In this document: positions 19,468-28,254 of the stretch, one piece after another
Position numbering within the stretch: position 1 is the first letter of the stretch
Layout of the letters: each line of letters begins with the position of its first letter
Origin: Xenorhabdus lircayensis
GTDB taxonomy: Bacteria > Pseudomonadota > Gammaproteobacteria > Enterobacterales > Enterobacteriaceae
DNA: 64,000 bases
Assembly: GCF_016306625.1 (NCBI RefSeq)
Contig: NZ_JACOII010000060.1
Location: 33,296-97,295 of the forward strand
Direction: 5' to 3'
Notes under the pieces: generated by a model
Seen by the model: the letters and a program-made list of their open reading frames with translations, nothing else
Told to the model about the DNA's origin: nothing
Databases searched by the model: none
Position numbers and translations under genes: made by a program

Positions 19468-20061
19468 ATGAAAAAAGCCATTTTTTTCTTGTTAAACGAT
19501 TATGCGGACTGGGAAGGTGCGTATCTTGCCAGCAAGCTCAATATTCATGAAGAATGGTCAGTAGAAACCGCTTCTTTAAAACAAGGAACATGCAAATCAA
19601 TCGGAGGTTTTGACACGGTGATAACCCACTCTGTAGATACACTGCCTCATGACATTGATCTGCTTGTTTTAATTGGAGGCAATTCTTGGGTTATAGAAAA
19701 TAACAAACTGAAAAGTCTTATTTCTACTTATCTTAATGCGGGCGTTATCGTTGGGGCTATCTGTGGTGCTGTAGATTTTTTGGCAAAAAATAGTTTATTA
19801 AACGATTTTAAGCATACAGGAAATTCCCAATATTTATGGAATGAATACAAGGAATACCGTAATCAAGATAACTTCATTAAACAACAAACAGTAACTGACA
19901 GAAATCTCATTACTGCCAATGGAACAGCGCCGATTGAATTTTCTGAACATATACTAAAAGCTTTACATATTGAAAAACCGGAGAAAATAACGAAAGAACA
20001 TGAGTTATTTACAATAGGTTATTACAATTACTGCAATAAATATGGTGATCCATTTGCTTAA
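19468..20061 (+). CDS. DJ-1/PfpI family protein
   Basis: This 197-residue protein has the class I glutamine amidotransferase-like fold of DJ-1/PfpI proteins. LLNDYADWEGAYLAS carries the conserved acidic residue near the N-terminus, IDLLVLIGG precedes the nucleophile region, and VGAICGA near residue 100 is the nucleophile elbow with the reactive cysteine. Family members include stress chaperones, glyoxalases and proteases, and the specific reaction cannot be chosen here. It stands alone between a repeat-bearing intergenic region and a convergent MarR gene. Confidence 0.8.
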   Translation: MKKAIFFLLNDYADWEGAYLASKLNIHEEWSVETASLKQGTCKSIGGFDTVITHSVDTLPHDIDLLVLIGGNSWVIENNKLKSLISTYLNAGVIVGAICGAVDFLAKNSLLNDFKHTGNSQYLWNEYKEYRNQDNFIKQQTVTDRNLITANGTAPIEFSEHILKALHIEKPEKITKEHELFTIGYYNYCNKYGDPFA

Positions 20062-20134
20062 ATTTAAGCTCAGATTAAATCAAAGGAGACAAAAATATCA
20101 ATATGTCTCCTTCATATCCCCTTCAGAAATCAGG

Positions 20135-20665
20135 TTACTTGCTAAATTCCCCCAACGCCCTACGTATCGGCGTGTGCTGTTTAATCAGTTCTTGCAAAAC
20201 CTCTTTCAACAACTGACTCTTGCCATTGCCCAATGACTCCAGCACGCTTTTTTCATGGGATTCGGCTTCGGTCAGCAATCCTTCTACCACTTGCTGCCCC
20301 GTCTCCGTCAAACGTACCAATGTAATGCGGCGATCACCTCCACCGTTGGAAAAACGAGCGACATGCCCCTGCACTTCCAGACGCTGCAAAACACGGGTAA
20401 TGGTCGGTTGTTTACTGACCGTTTTCTGTGCCAGAAGGCTAATGCCGATCGGGCCACTTCCCGCCAACGTCGATAACACCCGCCACTCCAACACTGACAG
20501 CCCCTGCGCCTCAACAATGTCATGGAATTCAGAGGAAACCAGCATCCATGCCTGCCCAAGCAAGGCAGGCAAGTAATTGTCAACAAACACTTTTGAATCT
20601 GGCATAAGTTGAACAACCTTTTTTATCTCAGGAAGTTTTTTGTCTTCCGATTCTAAAAGGTTCAT
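20135..20665 (-). CDS. MarR family transcriptional regulator
   Basis: This protein is a winged-helix MarR repressor. It has a helical N-terminus (LLGQAWMLVSSEFHDIV), GLSVLEWRVLSTLAG leading into the helix-turn-helix, SLLAQKTVSKQPTITRVLQRLE as recognition region, and the wing GGDRRITLVRLTETG with the family's D-R-R signature. MarR proteins usually control neighbouring catabolic or efflux genes. Here the neighbour on the same strand is a nitrilase/racemase remnant. Start choice is open: ATG at 20665, ATG at 20605 (with AAAGG upstream) or TTG at 20686. The core domain lies after the 20605 start. Confidence 0.85.
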   Translation of the reverse strand: MNLLESEDKKLPEIKKVVQLMPDSKVFVDNYLPALLGQAWMLVSSEFHDIVEAQGLSVLEWRVLSTLAGSGPIGISLLAQKTVSKQPTITRVLQRLEVQGHVARFSNGGGDRRITLVRLTETGQQVVEGLLTEAESHEKSVLESLGNGKSQLLKEVLQELIKQHTPIRRALGEFSK

Positions 20666-20697
20666 CCGTGAAAGACACGTCCACAACAGTCATTCAG

Positions 20698-20996
20698 TCA
20701 ATATTTTCCTGATAACAGTGAGCCAAATCTCGGAACGTATGTATTCAGCCCAAGCTGTTTCAATATCATGTAGGCTGTCGCCACAGATGAGGAAATAACA
20801 GGCAGGGAAATATAGCTGGCAACATGCACCAGCTCTCCCTGAGACAATAAAGAAAAACGCACCAATGTATTGGTATTCTCACCGCAGGCCAATACGCCCA
20901 ATGGGCCGATGCTGGTATCATGTACCTTTAACGAAGAAGCGTCCCCATTTGCCCACGTGAGTTTTTCTGCCCATGTCAGCACCAGCTTGCAGTGTC
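20698..20996 (-). pseudogene. Nitrilase fragment fused to Asp/Glu racemase-type tail
   Basis: Read on the minus strand, about 66 residues match the core of carbon-nitrogen hydrolases. They include WAEKLTWANGDASSL and LACGENTNTLVRFSLLSQGE, where the cysteine of CGEN is the expected nucleophile. Directly after HVASYISLP the frame continues as VISSSVATAYMILKQLGL and NTYVPRFGSLL, which looks like the C-terminus of maleate isomerase / arylmalonate decarboxylase-type Asp/Glu racemases. The join suggests an internal deletion that fused two adjacent genes. The 5' end is cut by the IS1-family element at 20996, and no nitrilase N-terminus is found beyond the element. It is not expected to be functional. 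Confidence 0.6.
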
Positions 20997-21054
20997 GGTC
21001 ACGTATTAAATAGTTAGTTGTTATGATATAGTTCCAGCTTTTTAATGGTGAAGT

Positions 21055-21348
21055 ATGGCTAAAGTTGACGTCTATTGTCGTTATTGTCGTTATTGTCGTT
21101 ATTGTCACAAATCAGAACATATTAAAGGACATGGAAAAGGAAATGGCGGACATCCTCGTTATCGCTGCTATACCTGCTGTAAGGTCTTTCAGTTGGAGTA
21201 TACCTATCAGGCCTGCAAACCCGGCGTTAAAGAACAGATTGTCGATATCGCGATGAATAACGGGGGAATTCGTGACACCGCTCGGATCCTGAAAGTCGCC
21301 ACAGCCACCGTCATGAAAACATTAAAAAACTCACGCCCCGACACGTAA
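21055..21348 (+). CDS. insA: IS1-family InsA-like protein
   Basis: This 97-residue protein resembles InsA of IS1. It has an N-terminal zinc-ribbon (CRYC..., GHPRYRCYTCCKVFQLEYTY) and a helix-turn-helix (DTARILKVATATVMKTLKNS). In IS1 InsA represses transposition, and it forms the N-terminal half of the transposase after a -1 frameshift. The zinc-ribbon start is odd: a 9-base unit TATTGTCGT is repeated three times at 21073-21099, giving CRYCRYCRYC. This may disturb metal binding. Confidence 0.8.
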   Translation: MAKVDVYCRYCRYCRYCHKSEHIKGHGKGNGGHPRYRCYTCCKVFQLEYTYQACKPGVKEQIVDIAMNNGGIRDTARILKVATATVMKTLKNSRPDT

Positions 21349-21765
21349 CGACACTTCCCCTTGATGGAAAGAACATTCTGCTTATCTGCGAAATAGACGA
21401 GCAATGGTCGTTTGTGGGGAACAAGAAAAATCAACGCTGGCTTTGGTATGCCTGGGAACCCCGCCTGAAGCGAATAATAGCCCATGTTTTTGGCGATCGC
21501 AGTAGAAAAACGTTAGACAAGCTGCTTACCCTCTTATCTTCCTTTACTATTCGGTTTTACTGCACGGATGACTATGTTGTTTATGACCGACTTCCCGAGG
21601 AAGAGCACTTGACTGGAAAGACGTTTACTCAGCGTAGAGAGAACGAATTTAACTCACCGTACCCGAGTAAAAAGACTGAATAGGAAAACCATCGGTTACT
21701 CAAAATCCGAAGAAATGCACGATAAGGTAATAGGGACTTTTATTGAGCGTGAGTACTATTTTTAA
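21330..21765 (+). pseudogene. insB: IS1-family InsB (transposase catalytic half), frameshifted
   Basis: In the -1 frame after the slippery site, the sequence reads as the DDE-type InsB: EIDEQWSFVGNKKNQRWLWY, then AHVFGDRSRKTLDKLLTLLS and KTFTQRREN. At about 21635 the frame is lost. The expected continuation (ERTNLTHRTRVKRLNRKTIGY, then EEMHDKVIGTFIEREYYF) lies in another frame. A two-base loss (TATA to TA) near CAGCGTAGAG explains it. The final stop of the original frame is at 21763-21765. Confidence 0.75.
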
Positions 21766-21903
21766 TGCTCAATCTAACTATTTAATACACGACCCCAATT
21801 ATTATAAAATTATCATGCCTAAAAAACAGTGGTAATAAATAGCATAAATCTCATGACCACCATTCTATAACCCCACTTTGTGGGGTACATAGATACTACA
21901 CAT

Positions 21904-23691
21904 TTAAACTTTAATTTCCGCCAAAACCCCATAAAGCCTCTCAATATCCTTACGCCACAATTCCTGATTTTTCAGCTTTTGGTGTTTCGGTTTTCTCGCC
22001 AAATCCTCTGCCAGATTTGTCTCTAACACCACAATACGCTGGAGAATTTCATCTTCACCTGCTAATACTTCCAATTCATCATGAGAACTTTCCTGATCCT
22101 TAATCACTTCCTTTTGACAAGAAGCCGCTTTCTCATTAATAAACTGATAATACCCATCACTGGACGTGACTTCTTCCAGCTTGCCATTTTTAATCAGCAA
22201 AAATCGGTTGGCGACGTTATCGATAAACGCCCTGTCATGCGAGGTAATTAATATTGTCATCTCGTTATTAATCAATTCACTTTCCAGCTCCATTTTGCCA
22301 AAAATATCCAAGTGGTTGGTAGGTTCATCGAGAATTAAAAAGTTCGGTTTATTTAATTTCAATATTAAAAACATTAATCTAGAGCGTTCGCCACCACTTA
22401 ATATCCCCACTAATTTATTAAAATCCGCATATTCAAACCCTGTCGCAATCAATTGTTGCTTACAGCCGATATCATCAATATTTGGGGTGTTATTTCTTAC
22501 CGCATCAAAGAGCGATTCATTCAGTGGAATTTTCTCCAATTCCTGATCGAGATAGCCCATATTACACTGCGGGGAGAAAGTGATATTTTCGGTGTCATAG
22601 GCCGCATTTTCTACCTGATCATCCTTCAGATTTCTGGCCTTTTTATAGGCTTCAACAAGAATATGGATCAAGGTGGATTTTCCCACTCCATTATCACCCA
22701 GCAGCGCGATTCTATCTCCCGGACGAATGTATAATCCATTGATTGAAAACAACGGATTAAACTCTCTATTCTGTTGATATCCAACCAATTTTACCTCAAT
22801 TTGCAGCATATTTTTGGATTTGATCGTGTCGGCATCTAACGATAGTCGATAGATTTCCCCCTCAGTTATTTTGGTTTTACTCTTTTCGAGTTTTTCGGCC
22901 CGTTTCTCCATAGATTTGGCTTTTCTGGCAAATTTCTCGTTATCGTAAGTTTTTGCCCATTGTGCTATGCGTTTTGCGCTTTCCTGTATGCGTCGAATAT
23001 TCTTTTCTTCTGCTTTCAGCCGCACAGCATCCGCTTCATCTTTTTCCTGCAACGCTTCAAATGCCTGACTAAACGGCAGGGAAAAAGCGCTCAACTGTTG
23101 GTCACGCAAAAAAACCGTTTGGTTGGTGACGTTATCCAGAAAGTTTCGGTCGTGGGAAACGATAATAAAGGCGCTCTTTAGGCTTTTATTAAAAAAATCC
23201 TCAATGAATTTCAGGGTATTGGAATCTAAGTGGTTACTCGGCTCGTCAAATAAAATAACATCGGGTTCCACAACCGCGCTCATGGCAAACATCAATTTTG
23301 TCTTTTGCCCGCCGCTGAGATCAGCCACTTTAGTAGCAAAATCAATAAACTGAAAGCCGAAACTATACAGCATGGACTCTGCTTTATAATTGCTATATTC
23401 ATCAACTTGTTTTACCTTTTGAGAAATACACTCAAACAAGGACATTCCAAGCAATGACTCATCGATAAACTGAGAGACCATTTCCAGTCTCAGGCCATTG
23501 GCGTTTTCAATAAATCCATCATCCGGTTTTTCAATGCCTGCCAGTAGCTTGAGTAAATGGGTTTTTCCCGTACCGTTATAGCCGACCAACGCAATTTTGT
23601 CGTTTTCTTTAATGGTTATGGAAAGGTTGTTAAATAACGGCTTTGAATTAATGCTAAAGTTAACTCTATTACAGTGAATCAGCGTTGACAT
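21904..23691 (-). CDS. ABC-F family ATPase
   Basis: This 595-residue protein has two ATP-binding cassettes and no membrane segment, the ABC-F arrangement. Cassette 1 has GYNGTGKT (37-44), LSGGQ and ILFDEPSNHLD. Cassette 2 has GDNGVGKS (about 331), LSGGERS and LILDEPTNHLD. A charged linker with many Lys and Glu residues (around 215-280) joins them. A further coiled C-terminal region follows. ABC-F proteins act on the ribosome as translation factors or protect it from antibiotics such as macrolides, lincosamides and pleuromutilins. Which role applies here cannot be decided. The gene stands alone with no antibiotic cluster directly adjoining, although pxaA lies 7 kb away. Confidence 0.88.
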   Translation of the reverse strand: MSTLIHCNRVNFSINSKPLFNNLSITIKENDKIALVGYNGTGKTHLLKLLAGIEKPDDGFIENANGLRLEMVSQFIDESLLGMSLFECISQKVKQVDEYSNYKAESMLYSFGFQFIDFATKVADLSGGQKTKLMFAMSAVVEPDVILFDEPSNHLDSNTLKFIEDFFNKSLKSAFIIVSHDRNFLDNVTNQTVFLRDQQLSAFSLPFSQAFEALQEKDEADAVRLKAEEKNIRRIQESAKRIAQWAKTYDNEKFARKAKSMEKRAEKLEKSKTKITEGEIYRLSLDADTIKSKNMLQIEVKLVGYQQNREFNPLFSINGLYIRPGDRIALLGDNGVGKSTLIHILVEAYKKARNLKDDQVENAAYDTENITFSPQCNMGYLDQELEKIPLNESLFDAVRNNTPNIDDIGCKQQLIATGFEYADFNKLVGILSGGERSRLMFLILKLNKPNFLILDEPTNHLDIFGKMELESELINNEMTILITSHDRAFIDNVANRFLLIKNGKLEEVTSSDGYYQFINEKAASCQKEVIKDQESSHDELEVLAGEDEILQRIVVLETNLAEDLARKPKHQKLKNQELWRKDIERLYGVLAEIKV

Positions 23692-23808
23692 CTATTATGT
23701 CCCCATCAAGCACCTTCATTAATCTCAGAATGAGATTTATTTTCAACCAAAACTTATATATTTAAAGGGGAATTAGGTCAAGTTACCATCTAAAAAAATG
23801 AGCCAGCA

Positions 23809-24714
23809 TTAAAATGGAATCTCCGCTTTTAAGAAAATTTGCGAACCGACTGGACGGTTATTCACGGCAAAGTCTTTTTGCCATTTCAGTGCCACCGGCC
23901 AACCTTTATCATTGGCATAACGGATGGAGGGGCCAATACCAAACGCGCTCGCTTTACCCTGTGCTGAGTTCGGCCCACTGTCATTTGTGAACTGCTGGAA
24001 GATATAGCCACCAACTCCCGCGACCAAACCGTTGCCAAATCCCCAACCCAGTGCATAATCCGCATGAAGTGCCTGACCGGAAGTGGTTTTGGTATCTTTG
24101 TTGCGGAAGTTGAAATCATACATCACTTTTAAATCCGCATTGAGGCCATAGGCAGGAAAATAACTCATCGCCCAGACAGGTTGAGCCATCCGGTAATTTT
24201 TACCCAAGCTGGAAGGATCATTGCGATCGTAGCGACCTGTCAGCGCGTTGACATTCACCCCAATAACATAAACCAGATCAGGGGCAGGATGATAACCCAA
24301 GGCTGGGCCAAAGGTGATGTCCCCTATCCCCTTGCTGTTGTCATGTTTGCCGGCAGCTTCAGCAGTGACATCCAATAACAGTACGATAGTGTGATAAGCC
24401 AGTTGACCACCAAAAACCGGCTGCTCCGTCACCCAAACCAGCCTAGGGGCAAGGACATTCACGTTAACCTTGAACCCGGGAACGGGGATCAGTTCACCGT
24501 TCTTCCCCCTAAGCTGGTTATAGTGAATATTGCCACCATAAAACAGCGCATAAATACCTGGTGGGGGTAAAGCGCCTGACAAGTAGTTATCCAGACCATC
24601 AGGATAGGCGCCAGTCCCCCCTCCTTCTGTCGCCATAACAGAAGTACTCAGCAGTGATAAAATTGCGGCATAAATAAACAGTCTGAATTTTACCGCCATA
24701 AATTTTATCGCCAT
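23809..24714 (-). CDS. Outer-membrane channel, phenol-degradation MetA type
   Basis: This 301-residue protein has an N-terminal signal peptide (LSLLSTSVMATEGG). It has features of the 'MetA-pathway of phenol degradation' outer-membrane family: GAYPDGLDNYLSGALPPPG near the mature N-terminus, repeated amphipathic strands and a terminal phenylalanine (LKAEIPF). Members are thought to admit aromatic substrates. It is the last gene of a minus-strand operon with SDR, flavin monooxygenase, flavin reductase and cyclase genes, most of them broken. The ATG overlaps the cyclase remnant, with AGAGAGGAAAA as ribosome site. The gene itself is intact. Confidence 0.75.
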   Translation of the reverse strand: MAIKFMAVKFRLFIYAAILSLLSTSVMATEGGGTGAYPDGLDNYLSGALPPPGIYALFYGGNIHYNQLRGKNGELIPVPGFKVNVNVLAPRLVWVTEQPVFGGQLAYHTIVLLLDVTAEAAGKHDNSKGIGDITFGPALGYHPAPDLVYVIGVNVNALTGRYDRNDPSSLGKNYRMAQPVWAMSYFPAYGLNADLKVMYDFNFRNKDTKTTSGQALHADYALGWGFGNGLVAGVGGYIFQQFTNDSGPNSAQGKASAFGIGPSIRYANDKGWPVALKWQKDFAVNNRPVGSQIFLKAEIPF

Positions 24715-25067
24715 TATAGTTTTCCTCTCTGTAAGAGATGAATGGATACCACTACCGCAGGTGCCACAAAGTTATGCAGGGGAATGGTATCAACGGTGTT
24801 ATCTGGATGATCTCTACCGCTGATCCAATGTATCGGGGCATCAAAATGCGTTCCCGTATGCTCACCACAACTGAAATTGTTCCAATACCAATCAGGGCCG
24901 CTCTCGTCATAATGAGAAATACGCTCCATGTTGAATGCCTAAACTAGTCCAAACTGTTCGGGCAACTGCAAGGCCGGAAAATCAGGGGCCAATGTCTGCG
25001 TGAGATCGATAATCTTCACATTCCCCTGATTCAACGCGGTGATAAGCGCATTTAATGGACTTTTCAT
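24714..25067 (-). pseudogene. Cyclase-family (isatin hydrolase/kynurenine formamidase-like) remnant
   Basis: From an ATG at 25067, with AGGAG upstream, the frame encodes 42 residues ending EQFGLV. It then hits TAG at 24941-24939, and continues in the same frame as AFNMERISHYDESGPDWYW and HTGTHFDAPIHW. The latter is the metal-binding signature of the cyclase family. After about 70 more residues it stops at LLQRGKL, while intact members continue for well over 100 residues. There are thus two lesions: a nonsense codon and loss of the C-terminal part, probably by deletion up to the outer-membrane channel gene. In indole pathways this family includes isatin hydrolase. Confidence 0.75.
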
Positions 25068-25133
25068 TAATGTTCTCCTGAATGTTTTCCCAACAAATAA
25101 GTGTTCTGACAAAAAACAACAGAATCATTTTTT

Positions 25134-25593
25134 TCATATTTCGTGAACATCATGCAGTACAGTAAACATACCGCCATGAAAAACCAGTGGCTTACCTTCA
25201 ATACTGGCGATGCGTTTCACTTGATCAATCAGCAGCAGGTGATCGCCAACATGAGTTTACTGGCGGTTGGCACAAACCAGTGTCGCTATCGCTCCTCCAA
25301 TCGAGGGGATACCTTCCGGCGTTTCCTGCACGGAAATATCCTGAAATTTGTTTTCAACCCTCGGATTAGCAAAGCGCAAAGCCAACTCCTGATGATCGCA
25401 CCCAAGAATGCTGATCGTGAAATAACCACAATCGCGGAATACAGACAGATTGGGAGAGTGATTGACCAGACTCCAGAGCACCAGCGGCGGCTCCAGCGAA
25501 AGCGAGGCAAATGAGTTGATGGTCAAACCCACATTACGTCCGTCAGCAGTACGTGTCGCAACAATGGCAACGCCTGTCGGGTAACTCCCCTAC
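25134..25593 (-). pseudogene. Flavin reductase (StyB/HpaC-like) remnant
   Basis: Minus-strand sequence reads YPTGVAIVATRTADG, GLTINSFASLSLEPPLVLWS, then FTISILGCDHQELALRF and, after a TAA at 25259-25257, THVGDHLLLIDQVKR and PLVFHGGMFTVLHD. This is the flavin reductase-like domain that supplies reduced FAD to two-component monooxygenases. The first residues are missing because the sequence joins the upstream monooxygenase gene out of frame at about 25593. The internal stop is a second lesion. The original stop is TGA at 25136-25134. Confidence 0.75.
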
Positions 25594-26181
25594 ACCCGGA
25601 ATCAAGTTAAAAGAAACACGGGAATATTCAGGCGTTGGCAGCATGCCATTCACATAGGTCAATGCCAGTGCGCGTTGGGGTTTATCATAAGGAGAACGTG
25701 AAGCATCACGCTCCAGCAATTTCACAATCTCTCCCTTTCCTCCCGCCAGAATAACCAGTTCATGGCTGGCAGCCAGTTGTTCTAGCTCGATAATCCCCAC
25801 ATCGCTGATTTCCAAATTACCGCCACGAGAAGCGAACTGTTCCATCCAGAATGGCATCTTGAGACGTTGATCGACGGCTTGAGCGTATTTGTCGAGTCGA
25901 GCACTCCACTCAATCACCTTGTCATTGGGGATTTCAGGATGGGGAACGGTGAAACCAATACCTTCAACGAGCGGACATTGCATTTCCCACTGATTCAATC
26001 CCAAATTACGTTCAAATTGCAAAGAGGAATCGAACATACACTGACTCGACATAACCCGACCATTGCGAACATCATCAGGAGTGCGATTGGTCACAACAGT
26101 CACCTGATAGCCCTTGTCCAGCAGACCAAGGGCCAGAGGCAGTCCCGCTTGACCACCTCCCACGATAGCTATACGACGCAT
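25594..26181 (-). pseudogene. Styrene/indole monooxygenase (StyA-like) N-terminal half
   Basis: From ATG at 26181 (GAGGAAAATACT upstream) the frame encodes an FAD monooxygenase of the StyA type. It shows the dinucleotide fold IVGGGQAGLPLALGLL, then QCMFDSSLQFERNLGLNQWE, WSARLDKYAQAVDQRLKMP and RSPYDKPQRALALTYVNG. The match breaks at SFNLIPGVGE, about residue 196, roughly half of the usual length. There it runs into flavin reductase sequence in a different frame. Such enzymes epoxidise styrene or indole. A deletion between oxygenase and reductase genes explains the join. Confidence 0.78.
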
Positions 26182-26224
26182 AGTATTTTCCTCTTTCATT
26201 TTATTTTGGATTTCAGAACCAAAA

Positions 26225-27013
26225 TTATTCCGCCAAACGCGGAATGGCTGGTTTCGCCTGCTCAGGCCCCATTGCTGAATAGCCGCCATCAACGGCGTAA
26301 TCCGTCCCAGTCACAAAACTGGCCAAATCTGACAGGAGAAAAGCGGCCACCTGCGCAATCTCTTCGGGATCGCCCACGCGACCAAGCAGGTGATAATCTG
26401 CGGCGATTTCATCGGTTTTCTGGCGATTGCCCTGAGTCAACTCATCCATGACCCGTGACCAAGTCCACCCCGGAGAGACAGAGTTAACGCGAATGTGAGC
26501 GGCGGCGTAGTCCATTGCCATGCTGCGGGTAATTTGCAGTAAGGTCGCTTTTGAGGCGGGATATAACCAACGCCCGGTCTGGGCAATAGATGATGAAATA
26601 CTGGTGAAATTAACAATGGCCCCGCCCCCCGCTGCAATGAGGTAAGGGCGCACAAACTGAGCCGCCCTGACGGCGCTGATGACATTGGTGTTCAAGGCGG
26701 TTAGCCACGTTTCGCGGTTGGAATCGGCTCCTTCATCCAGATAAGTTGCCGCAAGATTGACGAGGTAATCCAGACGATCATAATAAGCAACGACTTCGTG
26801 CACTCCCTGAGAAAGCTGTTTATCGTCAGTAATATCAACCTGCCAAAAACGGATGGATTCCGGTTGGAGGCTGGCGGCTTTCTTTCCACCGTCCTGATCA
26901 ATATCGAAAATCGCGACTTTAATACCATATTCACTCAATACCTTGGCAACGATCGCACCAATTTTGATGGCTCCGCCAGTGACAATAGCGACTTTATTAT
27001 TTAAGCCCTTCAT
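26225..27013 (-). CDS. Short-chain dehydrogenase/reductase
   Basis: This 262-residue classical SDR has the cofactor motif TGGAIKIG at residues 12-19, VNLAATY in place of the usual NAG-type motif, catalytic serine in SISSS, and Y151-PAS-K155. The C-terminus has SDLASFVTGTDYAVDGGYSA, normal for NAD(P)-dependent members. ATG 27013 is preferred over the upstream in-frame ATG 27052 because of the AAGGGG site 7 bases before it and the usual N-terminus. It is the first gene of the decayed aromatic oxidation operon and appears intact. In indole-oxidising operons an SDR acts next to the oxygenase. Confidence 0.88.
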   Translation of the reverse strand: MKGLNNKVAIVTGGAIKIGAIVAKVLSEYGIKVAIFDIDQDGGKKAASLQPESIRFWQVDITDDKQLSQGVHEVVAYYDRLDYLVNLAATYLDEGADSNRETWLTALNTNVISAVRAAQFVRPYLIAAGGGAIVNFTSISSSIAQTGRWLYPASKATLLQITRSMAMDYAAAHIRVNSVSPGWTWSRVMDELTQGNRQKTDEIAADYHLLGRVGDPEEIAQVAAFLLSDLASFVTGTDYAVDGGYSAMGPEQAKPAIPRLAE

Positions 27014-27234
27014 GAGTGATCCCCTTTTGTCATATATGACCAAATCATTCATTTAGTCATGAGGGGTCATCATTACGTGAAATATATAAATTCAAATAGC
27101 CACTATATGCAGAAAACATCTATTCAGTGCAGGTATATAATAAATATTTGAGGAAAAATAATAAACCATCCAAATAGTGAATTTAATATCCAATAATATC
27201 GAAAATGGTTTAACAATCATTCAAATGAAATATA

Positions 27235-27275
27235 AAAAACAAGGCGCATTCAATATTGAAAAGCGCCTTTCTTTT
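27235..27275. terminator. Bidirectional rho-independent terminator
   Basis: AAGGCGC (27241-27247) and GCGCCTT (27263-27269) form a stem. T-rich runs lie on both sides (TTTCTTTT on plus, TTGTTTTTT on minus). It lies about 90 bases past the Ail-like gene and suits termination of that minus-strand transcript. Confidence 0.8.
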
Positions 27276-27363
27276 GTGAGCATTATACTCTGGATGATAT
27301 ATCAACAGCCTTAATCAAAATATCGCCAATACATCAGAGTTATTTTTCAGCAAGGATTATTAT

Positions 27364-27960
27364 TTAAAAACGATATCCTACACCGATATTAAACCCATTA
27401 ATGCCATGACTTTTGTCATAATCCTTTACTGATGATCCCTCATAGCCAGCATAGAGGCTAAGGTTCTGAATTGGATTGACTTCTACTCCAGCACCATAGG
27501 CTAGATTGGTCGATTTTTTATCTGCTTTTTCGGTATAAGTAACTATTCCCCCATTTTGTTTCCGATTGATTCTGTTAAAATAGCCATTAACTTTTGAATG
27601 GGCAAAACCCAACAATCCATATACACTCACATAATTATTAATGCGGTAAGCAGGGCCAACCATTAATGAATAATACTTCAGATCAATATTACTTTTCCAA
27701 GCAACATCTTCGGCCATACGGTCTTTGAAAGTACCGCCGTTACTCTCGTTACCTTTCATATACGTAAATGAACCAATAATACTAACAGGAGAATCCCATT
27801 CATAACGGTAGTGAAGATTCACTCCGCGAATATTTTTAAAATTTTGAACCTTACTTTGTGCATATCCGATTGCAACAGTCTGCGAATCCGCATAAGCAAA
27901 CGAACCCGACATAAAACTGGATACAACTAAAGTTGCAAGAAGCGCTTTTTTCATCACCAT
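27364..27960 (-). CDS. Ail/OmpX/Lom-type outer-membrane protein
   Basis: This 198-residue protein has a signal peptide (MKKALLATLVVSSFMSGSFAYA). It has the eight-stranded barrel pattern of the Ail/OmpX family: SQTVAIGYAQSKV at the mature N-terminus, GPAYRINNYVSVYGLLGFA in the middle and a terminal NIGVGYRF. Ail proteins contribute to adhesion and serum resistance, and OmpX-like members are often of unknown role. GAAAGG lies 9 bases before ATG 27960. A second ATG at 27954 would also keep the signal peptide. The gene is followed by a strong terminator and stands alone. Confidence 0.9.
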   Translation of the reverse strand: MVMKKALLATLVVSSFMSGSFAYADSQTVAIGYAQSKVQNFKNIRGVNLHYRYEWDSPVSIIGSFTYMKGNESNGGTFKDRMAEDVAWKSNIDLKYYSLMVGPAYRINNYVSVYGLLGFAHSKVNGYFNRINRKQNGGIVTYTEKADKKSTNLAYGAGVEVNPIQNLSLYAGYEGSSVKDYDKSHGINGFNIGVGYRF

Positions 27961-28254
27961 TAATAATTACCTTTCATCTTTATTAACTGTTTAAAGTATA
28001 GATAGCTTCTGTAAGAAAATTAGATAAAATACAATAAGTGTGAGTAATATTGGGTTATTGACAATGTGACGTCATCATTACTTATAGAAATATTTCATTA
28101 AAAAAACCAAATGGGATTCTGCTTTAAATCTATATCATATTGATATATATGAATATTTATTTTTGATATTGTTCCATCACATTGCTATTTTGTAAATTAG
28201 TTATAATTTTCTTTTTAATCAATTTCCCTCTGCAATTCACTAAAGGAAATGACA

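Larger units (their letters stand above)
20997..21794 (+). mobile_element. IS1-family insertion sequence (defective)
   Basis: The element is bounded by imperfect inverted repeats at about 20997-21021 and 21770-21794 (shared core TATTAAATAGTTAG). It encodes InsA- and InsB-like products joined by the A AAA AAC slippery site at 21324-21330, the frameshift signal known for IS1. At about 798 bp it is slightly longer than classical IS1. No target-site duplication is visible, which fits a deletion at one flank. The InsB frame is broken, so it should not transpose by itself. Confidence 0.8.

Noticed and set aside
20042..20576. Plus-strand frames opposite the MarR gene
   Set aside because: They are antisense to a well-supported regulator and have no family features.
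27961..28254. SAM or other riboswitch upstream of metY
   Set aside because: No conserved riboswitch core or terminator/antiterminator pair could be recognised by eye in the AT-rich leader.
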